Shown one piece after another: positions 15,301-27,144 of a stretch of DNA of 64,000 nt. This DNA is from Archivesica marissinica. Lineage: Eukaryota; Mollusca; Bivalvia; Venerida; Vesicomyidae. The notes beneath the pieces are model-generated. The model saw only the letters and a program-made list of their open reading frames with translations, was not told the DNA's origin and did no database searches. A program made the translations under genes and the position numbers. The stretch covers positions 37,633,515-37,697,514 of the forward strand of contig CM026391.1 in assembly GCA_014843695.1 (NCBI GenBank). Direction: 5' to 3'. Numbering within the stretch: position 1 is the first letter of the stretch; each line of letters begins with the position of its first letter.

Positions 15301-18300
15301 TGTACAGTATGTGTTACCATACCTTGTGTACGGTATGTGTTACCATACCTTGTGTTCAGTATGTGTTACCATACCTTGTGTACAGTATGTGTTACCATAC
15401 CGTGTGTACAGTATGTGTTACCATACCTTGTGTACAGTATGTGTTACCATGCCTTGTGTACAGTATGTGTTACCAAACCTTGTGTACAGTAGGTGATGCC
15501 ATGCCTTGTGTACAGTATGTGTTACCATACCGTGTGTACAGTATGTGTTACCATGCCTTGTGTACAGTATGTGTTACCATACCGTGTGTACAATATGTGT
15601 TACCATACCTTGTGTACATTATGTGTTACCATGCCTTGTGTACAGCATGTGTTACCATGCTGTGTGTACAGTATGTGTTACCATGCCGTATGTACAGTGT
15701 GTGTTACTATGCCGTGTGTACAGTATGTGTTACCATGCCGTGTGTACAGTATGTGTTACCATGCCGTGTGTACAGTATGTGTTACCATACCTTGTGTACA
15801 GTATGTGTTACCATGCCTTGTGCACATTATGTGTTACCATACATTGTGTACAGTATGTGTTACCATGCCGTGTGTACAGTATGTGTTACCATGCCTTGTG
15901 TACAGTATGTGTTACCATGCCTTGTGTACAGTATGTGTTACCATGCCTTATGTACATTATGTGTTACCATGCCTTGTGTTCAGTATGTGTTACCATGCAT
16001 TTTGTACAGTATGTGGTACCATATCTTGTGTACAGTATGTGTTACCATACCTTGTGTACAGTATGTGTTACCATGCCTTGCGTACAGTATGTGTTACCAT
16101 ACCTTGTGTACAGTATGTGCTACCATGCCCTGTGTTCAGTATGTGTTACCATGCATTGTGTACAGTATGTGTTACCATATCTTGTGTACAGTATGTGTTA
16201 CCATGCCGTGTGTACACTATGTGTTACCATGCCTTGTGTAGATTATGTGTAACCATGTCGTGTGTACAGCATGTGTTACCATGCCGTGTGCATAGCATGT
16301 GTGACCATGTCGTGTGTACAGTAATTGTTACAATGTCGTGTGTAAAGCACGTGTTACCATGCCGTGTGTACAGTATGTGTTACCATGCCGTGTGTACAGT
16401 ATGTGTTACCATGCCTTGTGTACAGTATGTGTTACACTGCCGTATATACAGTATGTGTTACCATACCTTGTGTACAGTATGTGTTACCATGCCTTGTGTA
16501 CAGTATGTGTTACCATGCTATGTTTACAGTATGTGTTACCATGCCGTGTGTACAGTATGTGTTACCATGCCTTGTGTACAGTATGTGTTACCATGCCATG
16601 TTTACAGTATGTGTTACCATGCCGTGTGTACAGTATGTGTTACCATACCTTGTGTACAGTATGTTTTACCATGCCTTGTGTACAGTATGTGTTACCATAC
16701 CTTGTGTACAGTATGTGTTACCATACCTTGTGTAGTGTATGTGTTACCATACCCTGTGTACAGTATGTGTTACCGTACCTTGTGCACAGTATGTGTTACC
16801 ATGCCTTGTGTACAGTATGTGTTACCATGCCTTGTGTACAGTATGTGTTACCATGCCGTATGTATAGTATATGTTACCATACCTTGTGTACAGTATGTGT
16901 TACCATACCTTGTGTACAGTATGTGTTACCATACCTTGTGTACAGTATGTGTTACCATATCTTGTGTACAGTATGTGTTACCATGCCTTTTGTACAGTGT
17001 GTGTTACCAAACCTTGTGTACAGTATGTGTTACCATGCCTTGTGTACAGTATGTGTTGCTATACCTTGTGTACAGTATGTGTTACCATGCCTTGTGTACA
17101 GTATGTGTTACCGTGCCATGTTTACAGTATGTGTTACCATGCCGTGTGTACAGTATGTGTTACCATGCCTTATGTACTGTATGTGTTACCATGCCATGTT
17201 TACAGTATGTGTTACCATGCCGTGTGTACAGTATGTGTTACCATACCTTGTGTACAGTATATGTTACCATACCTTGTGTACAGTATGTGTTACCATACCC
17301 TGTGTACAGTATGTGTTACCGTACCTTGTGCACAGTATGTGTTACCATGCCATGTGTGCAGTATGTGTTACCATGCCTTGTGTACAGTATGTGTTACCAT
17401 GCCTTGCGTACAGTATGTGATACCATACAGTGTGTACAGTATGTGTTACCAATCCTTGTGTACATTATGTGTTACCATACCTTGTGTACAGTATGTGTTA
17501 CCATACCTTGTGCACAGTATGTGTTACCATGCCTTGTGTACAGTATGTGTTACCATGCCATGTGTACAGTATGTGTTACCATGCCTTTTGTACAGTGTGT
17601 GTTACCATACCTTGTGTACAGTATGTGTTACCATGCCTTGTGTACAGTATGTGTTGCCATACCTTGTGTACAGTATGTGTTGCCATACCTTGTGTACAGT
17701 ATATGTTACCATGCCTTGTGTACAGTATGTGTTACCATGCCATGTTTACAGTATGTGTTACCATGCCATGTGTACAGTATGTGTTACCATGCCTTGTGTA
17801 CAGTATGTGTTACCATGCCATGTTTACAGTATGTGTTACCATGCCGTGTGTACAGTATGTGTTACCATACCTTGTGTACAGTATGTGTTACGATACCCTG
17901 TGTACAGTATGTGTTACCGTACCTTGTGCACAGTATGTGTTACCATGCCGTGTGTACAGTATGTTTTACCATGCCTTGTGCACAGTATGTGTTACCATGC
18001 CTTGCGTACAGTATGTGATACCATACAGTGTGTACAGTATGTGTTACCATGCCTTGTGAACACTATGTGTTACCATGCATTGTGTACAGTATGTGTTACC
18101 ATACCTTGTGTACAGTATGTGTTACCATACCTTGTGTACAGTATGTGTTACCATGCCATGCGTACTGTATGTGTTACCATACCTTGTGTACAGTATGTGC
18201 AACCATGCCTTGTGTTCAGTATGTGTTACCATGCATTGTGTACAGTAGGTGTTACCATACCTTGTGTACAATATGTGTTACCATGCCGTGTGTACAGTAT

Positions 18301-18404
18301 GTGTTACCATGCCGTGTTTACAGCATGTGTTACCATGCCTTGTGTACAGTATGTGTTACCATGTCGTGTGTACAGCATGTGTTACCATGCCGTGTGTATA
18401 GCAT

Positions 18405-19250
18405 GTGTGTCCATGTCCTGTGTACAGTATTTGTTACCATGTCGTGTGTACAGCATCTGTTACCATGCCGTGTGTACAGTATGTGTTACCATGCCGTGTG
18501 TACAATATGTGTTACCATGCCTTGTGTACAGTATGTGTTACACTGCCGTATATACAGTATGTGTTACCATGCCTTGTGTACAGTATGTGTTACCATGCCT
18601 TGTGTACAGTATGTGCTACCATGCCATGTTTACAGTATGTGTTACCATGCCGTGTGTACAGTATGTGTTACCATGCCTTGTGTACAGTATGTGATACCAT
18701 GCCATGTTTACAGTATGTGTTATCATGCCGTGTGTACAGTATGTGTTACCATACCCTGTGTACAGTATGTGTTACCGTACCTTGTGCACAGTATGTGTTA
18801 CCATGCCTTGTGTACAGTATGTGTTACCATGCCTTGTGTACAGTATGTGTTACCATGCCGTATGTACGGTATCTGTTACCATACCTTGTGTACAGTATGT
18901 GTTACCATACATTGTGTACAGTATGTGTTACCATACCTTGTGTACAGTATGTGTTACCATACCTTGTGTACAGTATGTGCTACTATGCCTTGTGTTCAGT
19001 ATGTGTTACCATGCATTGTGTACAGTATATGTTACCATACCTTGTGTACAGTATGTGTTACCATGCCGTGTGTATAGCATGTGTGACCATGTCGTGTGTA
19101 CAGTATTTGTTACCATGTCGTGTGTACAGCATGTGTTACCATGCCGTGTGTACAGTATGTGTTACCGTACATTGTGCACAGTATGTGTTACCATGCCTTG
19201 TGAACAGTATGTGTTACCATGCCTTGTGTACAGTATGTGTTACCATGCCG
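18405..19250 (+). repeat. higher-order block C, first copy (4004-bp offset)
   Basis: Unit order here is repeated exactly 4004 bp (154 x 26) downstream. Landmarks are the GTGTGTCCATG unit near 18408, the CAGCATCTG unit near 18452, the CACTGCCGTATATAC unit near 18541 and the CGGTATCTG unit near 18866. Flanking parts repeat at other whole-unit offsets: 17430 pairs with 21278 (3848 = 148 x 26) and 18028 with 22058 (4030 = 155 x 26). Confidence 0.75.
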
Positions 19251-19548
19251 TATGTACATTATCTGTTACCATACCTTGTGTACAGTATGTGTTACCATAC
19301 CTTGTGTACAGTATGTGTTACCATATCGTGTGTACAGTATGTGTTACCATGCCTTTTGTACAGTATGTGTTACCATACCTTGTGTACAGTATGTGTTACC
19401 ATGCCTTGTGTACAGTATGTGTTGCCATACCTTGTGTACAATATGTGTTACCATGCCTTGTGTACAGTATGTGTTACCATACCTTGTGTACAGTATGTGT
19501 TACCATACCTTGTGTACAGTATGTGTTACCATGCCTTGTGTACAGTAT

Positions 19549-20806
19549 GAGTTACAATGCCTTGTGTACAGCATGTGGTACCATAGCTTGTATACAGTAT
19601 GTGCTACCATGCCTTGTGTTCAGTATGTGTTATCATGCATTGTGTACAGTATGTGTTACCATACCTTGTGTACAGTATGTGTTACCATGTCGTGTATACA
19701 GCATGTGTTACCATGCCGTGTGTATAGCATGTGTGACCATGTCGTGTGTACAGTATTTGTTACCATGTCGTGTGTACAGTATGTGTTACCATGCCTTGTG
19801 TACAGTATGTGTTACTCTACCGTATGTACAGTATGTGTTACCATGCCGTGTGTACAGTATGTGTTACCATGCCGTCTGTACAGTATGTGTTACTCTACCG
19901 TATGTACAGTATGTGTTACCATGCCGTGTGTACAGTATGTGTTAGCATGCCGTCTGTACAGTATGTGTTACCATACCTTGTGTACAGTGTGTGTTACCAT
20001 ACCTTGTGTACAGTATGTGTTACCATGCCTTGTGTACAGTATGTGTTGCTATACCTTGTGTACAGTATGTGTTATCATGCCTTGTGTACAGTATGTGTTA
20101 CCGTGCCATGTTTACAGTATGTGTTACCATGCCGTGTGTACAGTATGTGTTACTATGCCTTATGTACAGTATGTGTTACCATACCTTGTGTACAGTATGT
20201 GTTATCATGCCTTGTGTACAGTATGTGTTGCCATACCTTGTGTACAATATGTGTTACCATGCCTTGTGTACAGTATGTGTTACCATACCTTGTGTACAGT
20301 ATGTGTTACCATACCTTGTGTACAGTATGTGTTACCATGCCTTGTGTACAGTATGAGTTACAATGCCTTGTGTACAGCATGTGGTACCATAGCTTGTATA
20401 CAGTATGTGCTACCATGCCTTGTGTTCAGTATGTGTTATCATGCATTGTGTACAGTATGTGTTACCATACCTTGTGTACAGTATGTGTTACCATGTCGTG
20501 TATACAGCATGTGTTACCATGCCGTGTGTATAGCATGTGTGACCATGTCGTGTGTACAGTATTTGTTACCATGTCGTGTGTACAGTATGTGTTACCATGC
20601 CTTGTGTACAGTATGTGTTACTCTACCGTATGTACAGTATGTGTTACCATGCCGTGTGTACAGTATGTGTTACCATGCCGTCTGTACAGTATGTGTTACT
20701 CTACCGTATGTACAGTATGTGTTACCATGCCGTGTGTACAGTATGTGTTAGCATGCCGTCTGTACAGTATGTGTTACCATACCTTGTGTACAGTATGTGT
20801 TACCAT
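19549..20806 (+). repeat. 806-bp duplication (31 units) in the 26-bp array
   Basis: Units from about 19549-20000 recur at 20355-20806, an offset of exactly 806 bp = 31 x 26. Shared rare markers are GAGTTACAATG, CATGTGGTACCATAGC, a TTGTATACAG unit, the CTCTACCGTATG pair and the GTTAGCATG unit. The copies look almost identical, so the duplication is recent or assembly-generated. Confidence 0.8.
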
Positions 20807-22408
20807 ATATTGTGTACAGTATGTGTTACCATGCCTTTTGTACAGTGTGTGTTACCATACCTTGTGTACAGTATGTGTTACCATGCCTTGTGTACAGTAT
20901 GTGTTGCTATACCTTGTGTACAGTATGTGTTACCATGCCTTGTGTACAGTATGTGTTACCGTGCCATGTTTACAGTATGTGTTACCATGCCGTGTGTACA
21001 GTATGTGTTACTATGCCTTATGTACAGTATGTGTTACCATGCCATGTTTACAGTATGTGTTACAATGCCGTGTGTACAGTATGTGTTACCATACCTTGTG
21101 TACAGTATATGTTACCATACCTTGTGTACAGTATGTGTTACCATACCCTGTGTACAGTATGTGTTACCGTACCTTGTGCACAGTATGTGTTACCATGCCT
21201 TGTGTAGAGTATGTGTTACTATGCCTTGTGTACAGTATGTGTTACCATGCCTTGCGTACAGTATGTGATACCATACAGTGTGTACAGTATGTGTTACCAA
21301 TCCTTGTGTACATTATGTGTTACCATACCTTGTGTACAGTATGTGTTACCATACCTTGTGCACAGTATGTGTTACCATGCCTTGTGTACAGTATGTGTTA
21401 CCATGCCATGTGTACAGTATGTGTTACCATGCCGTATGTACAGTATCTGTTACCATACCTTGTGTACAGTATGTATTACCATACCTTGTGTACAGTATGT
21501 GTTACCATACCTTGTGTACAGTATGTGTTACCATATCTTGAGTACAGTATGTGTTACCATGCCTTTTGTACAGTGTGTGTTACCATACCTTGTGTACAGT
21601 ATGTGTTACCATGCCTTGTGTACATTATGTGTTGCCATACCTTGTGTACAGTATGTGTTACCATGCCTTGTGTACAGTATGTGTTGCCATACCTTGTGTA
21701 CAGTATGTGTTACCATGCGTTGTGTACAGTATGTGTTACCATGCAATGTTTACAGTATGTGTTACCATGCCGTGTGTACAGTATGTGTTACCATGCCTTG
21801 TGTACAGTATGTGTTACCATGCCATGTTTACAGTATGTGTTACCATGCCGTGTGTACAGTATGTGTTACCATACCTTTTGTACAGTATGTGTTACCATAC
21901 CTTGTGTACAGTATGTGTTACCATACCCTGTGTACAGTATGTGTTACCTTACCTTGTGCACAGTATGTGTTACCATGCCGTGTGTACAGTATGTTTTACC
22001 ATGCCTTGTGTACAGTATGTGTTACCATGCCTTGCGTACAGTATGTGATACCATACAGTGTGTACAGTATGTGTTACCATGCCTTGTGAACACTATGTGT
22101 TACCATGCATTGTGTACAGTATGTGTTACCATACCTTGTGTACAGTATGTGTTACCATGCCATGCGTACTGTATGTGTTACCATACCTTGTGTACAGTAT
22201 GTGCTACCATGCCTTGTGTTCAGTATGTGTTACCATGCATTGTGTACAGTAGGTGTTACCATACCTTGTGTACAATATGTGTTACCATGCCGTGTGTACA
22301 GTATGTGTTACCATGCCGTGTTTACAGCATGTGTTACCATGCCTTGTGTACAGTATGTGTTACCATGTCGTGTGTACAGCATGTGTTACCATGCCGTGTG
22401 TATAGCAT

Positions 22409-23254
22409 GTGTGTCCATGTCGTGTGTACAGTATTTGTTACCATGTCGTGTGTACAGCATCTGTTACCATGCCGTGTGTACAGTATGTGTTACCATGCCG
22501 TGTGTACAGTATGTGTTACCATGCCTTGTGTACAGTATGTGTTACACTGCCGTATATACAGTATGTGTTACCATGCCTTGTGTACAGTATGTGTTACCAT
22601 GCCTTGTGTACAGTATGTGCTACCATGCCATGTTTACAGTATGTGTTACCATGCCGTGTGTACAGTATGTGTTACCATGCCTTGTGTACAGTATGTGATA
22701 CCATGCCATGTTTACAGTATGTGTTATCATGCCGTGTGTACAGTATGTGTTACCATACCCTGTGTACAGTATGTGTTACCGTACCTTGTGCACAGTATGT
22801 GTTACCATGCCTTGTGTACAGTATGTGTTACCATGCCTTGTGTACAGTATGTGTTACCATGCCGTATGTACGGTATCTGTTACCATACCTTGTGTATAGT
22901 ATGTGTTACCATACATTGTGTACAGTATGTGTTACCATACCTTGTGTACAGTATTTGTTAACATACCTTGTGTACAGTATGTGCTACTATGCCTTGTGTT
23001 CAGTATGTGTTACCATGCATTGTGTACAGTATATGTTACCATACCTTGTGTACAGTATGTGTTACCATGCCGTGTGTATAGCATGTGTGACCATGTCGTG
23101 TGTACAGTATTTGTTACCATGTCGTGTGTACAGCATGTGTTACCATGCCGTGTGTACAGTATGTGTTACCGTACCTTGTGCACAGTATGTGTTACCATGC
23201 CTTGTGTACAGTATGTGTTACCATGCCTTGTGTACAGTATGTGTTACCATGCCG
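22409..23254 (+). repeat. higher-order block C, second copy
   Basis: Counterpart of 18405-19250 with a few substitutions, for example CGTGTGTAC here for CCTGTGTAC at about 18417. The same landmark series also occurs twice in the right-hand inverted array, read on the minus strand from about 54865 and about 58114. Confidence 0.75.
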
Positions 23255-25698
23255 TATGTACAGTATCTGTTACCATACCTTGTGTACAGTATGTGTTACC
23301 ATACATTGTGTACAGTATGTGTTACCATACCTTGTGTACAGTAGGTGTTACCATATCGTGTGTACAGTATGTGTTACCATGCCTTTTGTACAGTATTTGT
23401 TACCATACCTTGTGTACAGTATGTGTTACCATGCCTTGTGTACAGTATGTGTTGCCATACCTTGTGTACAATATGTGTTACCATGCCTTGTGTACAGTAT
23501 GTGTTACCATACCTTGTGTACAGTATGTGTTACCATACCTTGTGTACAGTATGTGTTACCATGCCTTGTGTACAGTATGAGTTACAATGCCTTGTGTACA
23601 GCATGTGGTACCATACCTTGTGTACAGTATGTGCTACCATGCCTTGTGTTCAGTATGTGTTATCATGCATTGTGTACAGTATGTGTTATCATGCATTGTG
23701 TACAGTATGTGTTACCATACCTTGTGTACAGTATGTGTTACCATGTCGTGTATACAGCATGTGTTACCATGCCGTGTGTATAGCATGTGTGACCATGTCG
23801 TGTGTACAGTATTTGTTACCATGTCGTGTGTACAGTATGTGTTACCATGCCTTGTGTACAGTATGTGTTACTCTACCGTATGAACAGTATGTGTTACCAT
23901 GCCGTGTGTACAGTATGTGTTACCATGCCGTCTGTACAGTATGTGTTACTCTACCGTATGTACAGTATGTGTTACCATGCCGTGTGTACAGTATGTGTTA
24001 CATGTCGTGTGTACAGTATGTGTTACCATGCCTTGTGTACAGTATGTGTTACCATATCTTGTGTACAGTATGTGTTACCATATCTTGTGTACAGTATGTG
24101 TTACCATGCCTTTTGTACAGTATGTGTTACCATATCTTGTGTACAGTATGTGTTACCATGCCTTGTGTACAGTGTGTGTTACCATACCTTGTGTACAGTA
24201 TGTGTTACCATACCTTGTGTACAGTATGTGTTACCATGCCTTGTGTACAGTATGTGTTACCATGCCTTTTGTACAGTGTGTGTTACCATACCTTGTGTAC
24301 AGTATGTGTTACCATGCCTTGTGTACAGTATGTGTTGCTATACCTTGTGTACAGTATGTGTTACCATGCCTTGTGTACAGTATGTGTTACCATGCCATGT
24401 TTACAGTATGTGTTACCATGCCGTGTGTACAGTATGTGTTACCATGCCTTGTGTACAGTATGTGTTACCATGCCGTGTGTACAGTATGTGTTACCATGCC
24501 GTGTGTACAGTATGTGTTACCATGCCGTGTGTACAGTATGTGTTACCATGCCCTGTGTACAGTATGTGTTACCATGCCTTGTGCACAGTATGTGTTACCA
24601 TGCCGTGTGTACAGTATGTGTTACCATGCCGTGTGTACAGTATGTGTTACCATGCCTTGTGTACAGTATGTGTTACCATACCGTGTGTACAGTATGTGTT
24701 ACCATGCCTTGTGTACAGTATGTGTTACCATGCCGTGTGTACAGTATGTGTTACCATGCCGTGTGCACAGCATGTGTTACCATGCCGTGTGTACAGTATG
24801 TGTTACCATGCCGTGTGTACAGTATGTGTTACCATGCCTTGTGTACAGTATGTGTTACCATACCTTGTGTACAGTATGTGTTACCATGTCTTGTGTACAG
24901 TATGTGTTACCATGTTTTGTGTACAGTATTTGTTACCATGTTTTGTGTACAGTATGTGTTACCATGCCTTGTGTACAGTATGTGTTACCATGCATTGTGT
25001 ACAGTATGTGTTACCATGCCTTGTGTACAGTATGTGTTCCCATACCTTGTGTACAGTATGTGTTACCATGCATTGTGTACAGTATGTGTTACCGTACCTG
25101 GTGTACAGTATGTGTTACTATGCCTTGTGTACAGTATGTGTTACCATGCCTTGTGTACAGTATGAGTTACAATGCCTTGTGCACAGTATGTGTTACCATA
25201 CCTTGTGTACAGTATGTGTTACCATACCTTGTGTACAGTATGTGTTACCATACCTTGTGTACAGTATGTGTTACCATACCTTGTGTACAGTATGTGTTAC
25301 CATGCCTTGTGCACAGTATGTTTTACCATACCTTGTGAACAGTATGTGTTACAATGCCTTGTGTACAGTATGTGTTACCATACCTTGTGTACATTATGTG
25401 TTACCATGCATTGTGTACAGTATGTGTTACCATACCTTGTGTACAGTATGTGTTACCATACCTTGTGTACAGTATGTGTTACCATGCATTGTGTACAGTA
25501 TATGTTACCATACCTTGTGTACAGTATGTGTTACCATGCATTGTGTACAGTATATGTTACCATACCTTGTGTACAGTATGTGTTACCATACCTTGTGTAC
25601 AGTATGTGTTATCATGCCTTGTGCACAGTATATGTTACCATACCTTGTGTACAGTATGTGTTACCATACCTTGTGTACAGTATGTGTTACCATGCTGT

Positions 25699-26069
25699 CA
25701 GAAAGTTGATATGCGGGTCTCAAATTGTGCCTACTTGTATAGTAATAACTAGGATCACCGTCTTGTTAAAATAAATAATGTAAAATGTTCATAAAAAATA
25801 TTAAGAAAAGTACATAATTGAATAATGGTTAAGAATTAAAATACATAATGCTATATACATCGTTAGATTAAACACACCAAACTAAAATGTACTTCCAATA
25901 AGTGTATCACAGAGTGTAGCCGGTCCAGTGATTGGGTCGATCCATACCTACTAGGATCCCGCTACACCTGTGATACTCTCCTCTGAATATACTCCAGTTG
26001 ACAGTTACATCAATACTATTCTCATATGTTCTACAATGTTTCGTGTAATTTACACTCCATAGTATTATT
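25699..26069. other. AT-rich junction between satellite and LINE
   Basis: No coding signal is visible. The 26-bp array stops within a CATGCTGTCAG sequence, and about 200 bp of AT-rich DNA follows (many AATAAATAATG and AAAATATTAAG runs). An imperfect hairpin lies at 25904-25976, and then comes sequence leading into the end of the L2/CR1-like LINE. Its mirror image is 50347-50717. Confidence 0.7.
25904..25976. repeat. imperfect inverted repeat (hairpin) beside the satellite edge
   Basis: Arms GTATCACAGAGTGTAGC and GCTACACCTGTGATAC pair with a one-base bulge across a loop of about 40 bp. It is not followed by a T-run and has no cloverleaf, so it is neither a terminator nor a tRNA. It could be the remnant of a small fold-back element. 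Mirror copy at 50440-50512. Confidence 0.65.
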
Positions 26070-26789
26070 TTAACAAGTGTGTTTTGACTTGGTTTTGAAT
26101 ACTACGACTGTGTCATAGTGTTTTATATTATCAGGGAGTGAATTCCACAATGATGTGGCATGTTGGAAACATCTGCCACCATATCTTACAACACGATTTT
26201 GGCACACGTTTTTTGTGAGTTTTCCGTTCTCTGCTTTCGCGCAGGTCTGTATATTTCAATCATGTATTTGATGTAATTCGGGTCTTGGTCCTGTAGAGCT
26301 TCATAGGTGTGGATGATAATCTTATACTCAACCCAATGAAGTACATGAACCCATTGAAGTTCCTTGAGCACCAGTGTTATGTGCTTGTAACGGCGACGAG
26401 TTTTTGTGATGATTCGTGTTGCATTGTTCTTGATATTTTTTAATTGTGTTTAAACTGTACTTTGGAACACCGTACAGAAGAGCATTATAGAAATCCAAGC
26501 GCGACGTAACTAGGGAGTTAACTAATGTTGTTGTCGCATGGGAAGTGACGTATTCTCTTATGTGTCCTATATGGCGCAACTGTGCATAACTAGATCGACA
26601 ACCAGAACCTATATGTTTGTCCATGTCCATTTTTATATCTAGGAATGCACCGATAATTTCTTTTATTGCATACGTTACTATAAATAGTAACAAATTTAAT
26701 GGTAGAAAAGCAAAATATCTGGTCGACGCGGGCAATATATTTCGATTTTCGGTTCTGCCGGGTCAATATCCGATATTGGCCCTTGGCCC

Positions 26790-26830
26790 GCGCGTGCCGG
26801 ACCAATATTTGATATTGGCCCGGCACGCGC
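26790..26830. repeat. 41-bp hairpin with CCAAT motifs
   Basis: The 19-base arm GCGCGTGCCGGACCAATAT pairs with ATATTGGCCCGGCACGCGC across a TTG loop with a single mismatch. It is immediately preceded by a smaller palindrome (26761-26782) with the same CAATAT/ATATTG core. Mirror copy at 49586-49626. Confidence 0.85.
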
Positions 26831-27012
26831 CTAGAACGAATCGCGAGCACGTGTCACAGGTAGCAACAACATAGTAACTACATTGTGTAAACATGGCCGC
26901 CGAAGCAACACTAAAGTCGTTGTCTGACATATTGTTGTCTCTTGACGGTAAAATGGCTGAGCGAAATAAGCAAATAACAGCAGAAGAAACATACGGCTAT
27001 GTATGCAATAAA

Positions 27013-27144
27013 GAAGTTATTAAACGGCTGCGGTGGGCCATTTGTGTATATTGGCGCACCTATCCGATATTGACCCTCGGGCCAATATCTCCATAGGATG
27101 CGCCAATATCCACAAATGGCCCACCTCCGCGGTTTAATAACCTC
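27013..27144. repeat. 132-bp long hairpin with 46-bp arms
   Basis: Left arm 27013-27058 and right arm 27099-27144 are reverse complements with about six or seven mismatches. The inner part, GGTGGGCCATTTGTG then ATATTGGCGCA, matches at all but one position. The 40-bp centre is itself partly self-complementary (CCTAT..GATATTG against CAATATC..ATAGG). It shares the sequence TATCCGATATTG with the smaller hairpin region at 26761. Mirror copy at 49272-49403. Confidence 0.85.

Larger units (their letters stand above)
1..25698 (+). repeat. 26-bp satellite array, left block (about 990 units)
   Basis: Tandem array with a 26-bp period. The recurring core is GTACAGTATGTG followed directly by TTACCATGCC, then a short variable join (CCGTG, CCTTG or CGTCT type). 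Clean units lie around 13160-13790. Most variation sits at a few positions: TGCC/TACC, CCGTG/CCTTG, GTCTGTACAG/GTGTGTACAG, CAGTAT/CAGCAT. Occasional units are 1 to 3 bp short or 2 bp long (for example near 355, 1610, 3640, 8170, 13811). The unit holds no TAA, TAG or TGA on this strand and 26 is not divisible by 3, so all three plus frames stay open for hundreds of codons with a 26-residue periodic Cys-rich translation. That is a property of the repeat, not evidence of a gene. The array runs off the window on the left and ends sharply at about 25698. Confidence 0.97.

Noticed and set aside
1..25698. CRISPR array
   Set aside because: Units are contiguous, with no unique spacers between conserved repeats, and the context is eukaryotic transposon DNA.
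25172..25774. A frame leaving the array into unique DNA (ending VRKLICGSQIVPTCIVITR...) as a real C-terminal exon
   Set aside because: It is simple read-through from the stop-free array to the first chance stop; the unique tail matches nothing and neighbouring frames read through similarly.
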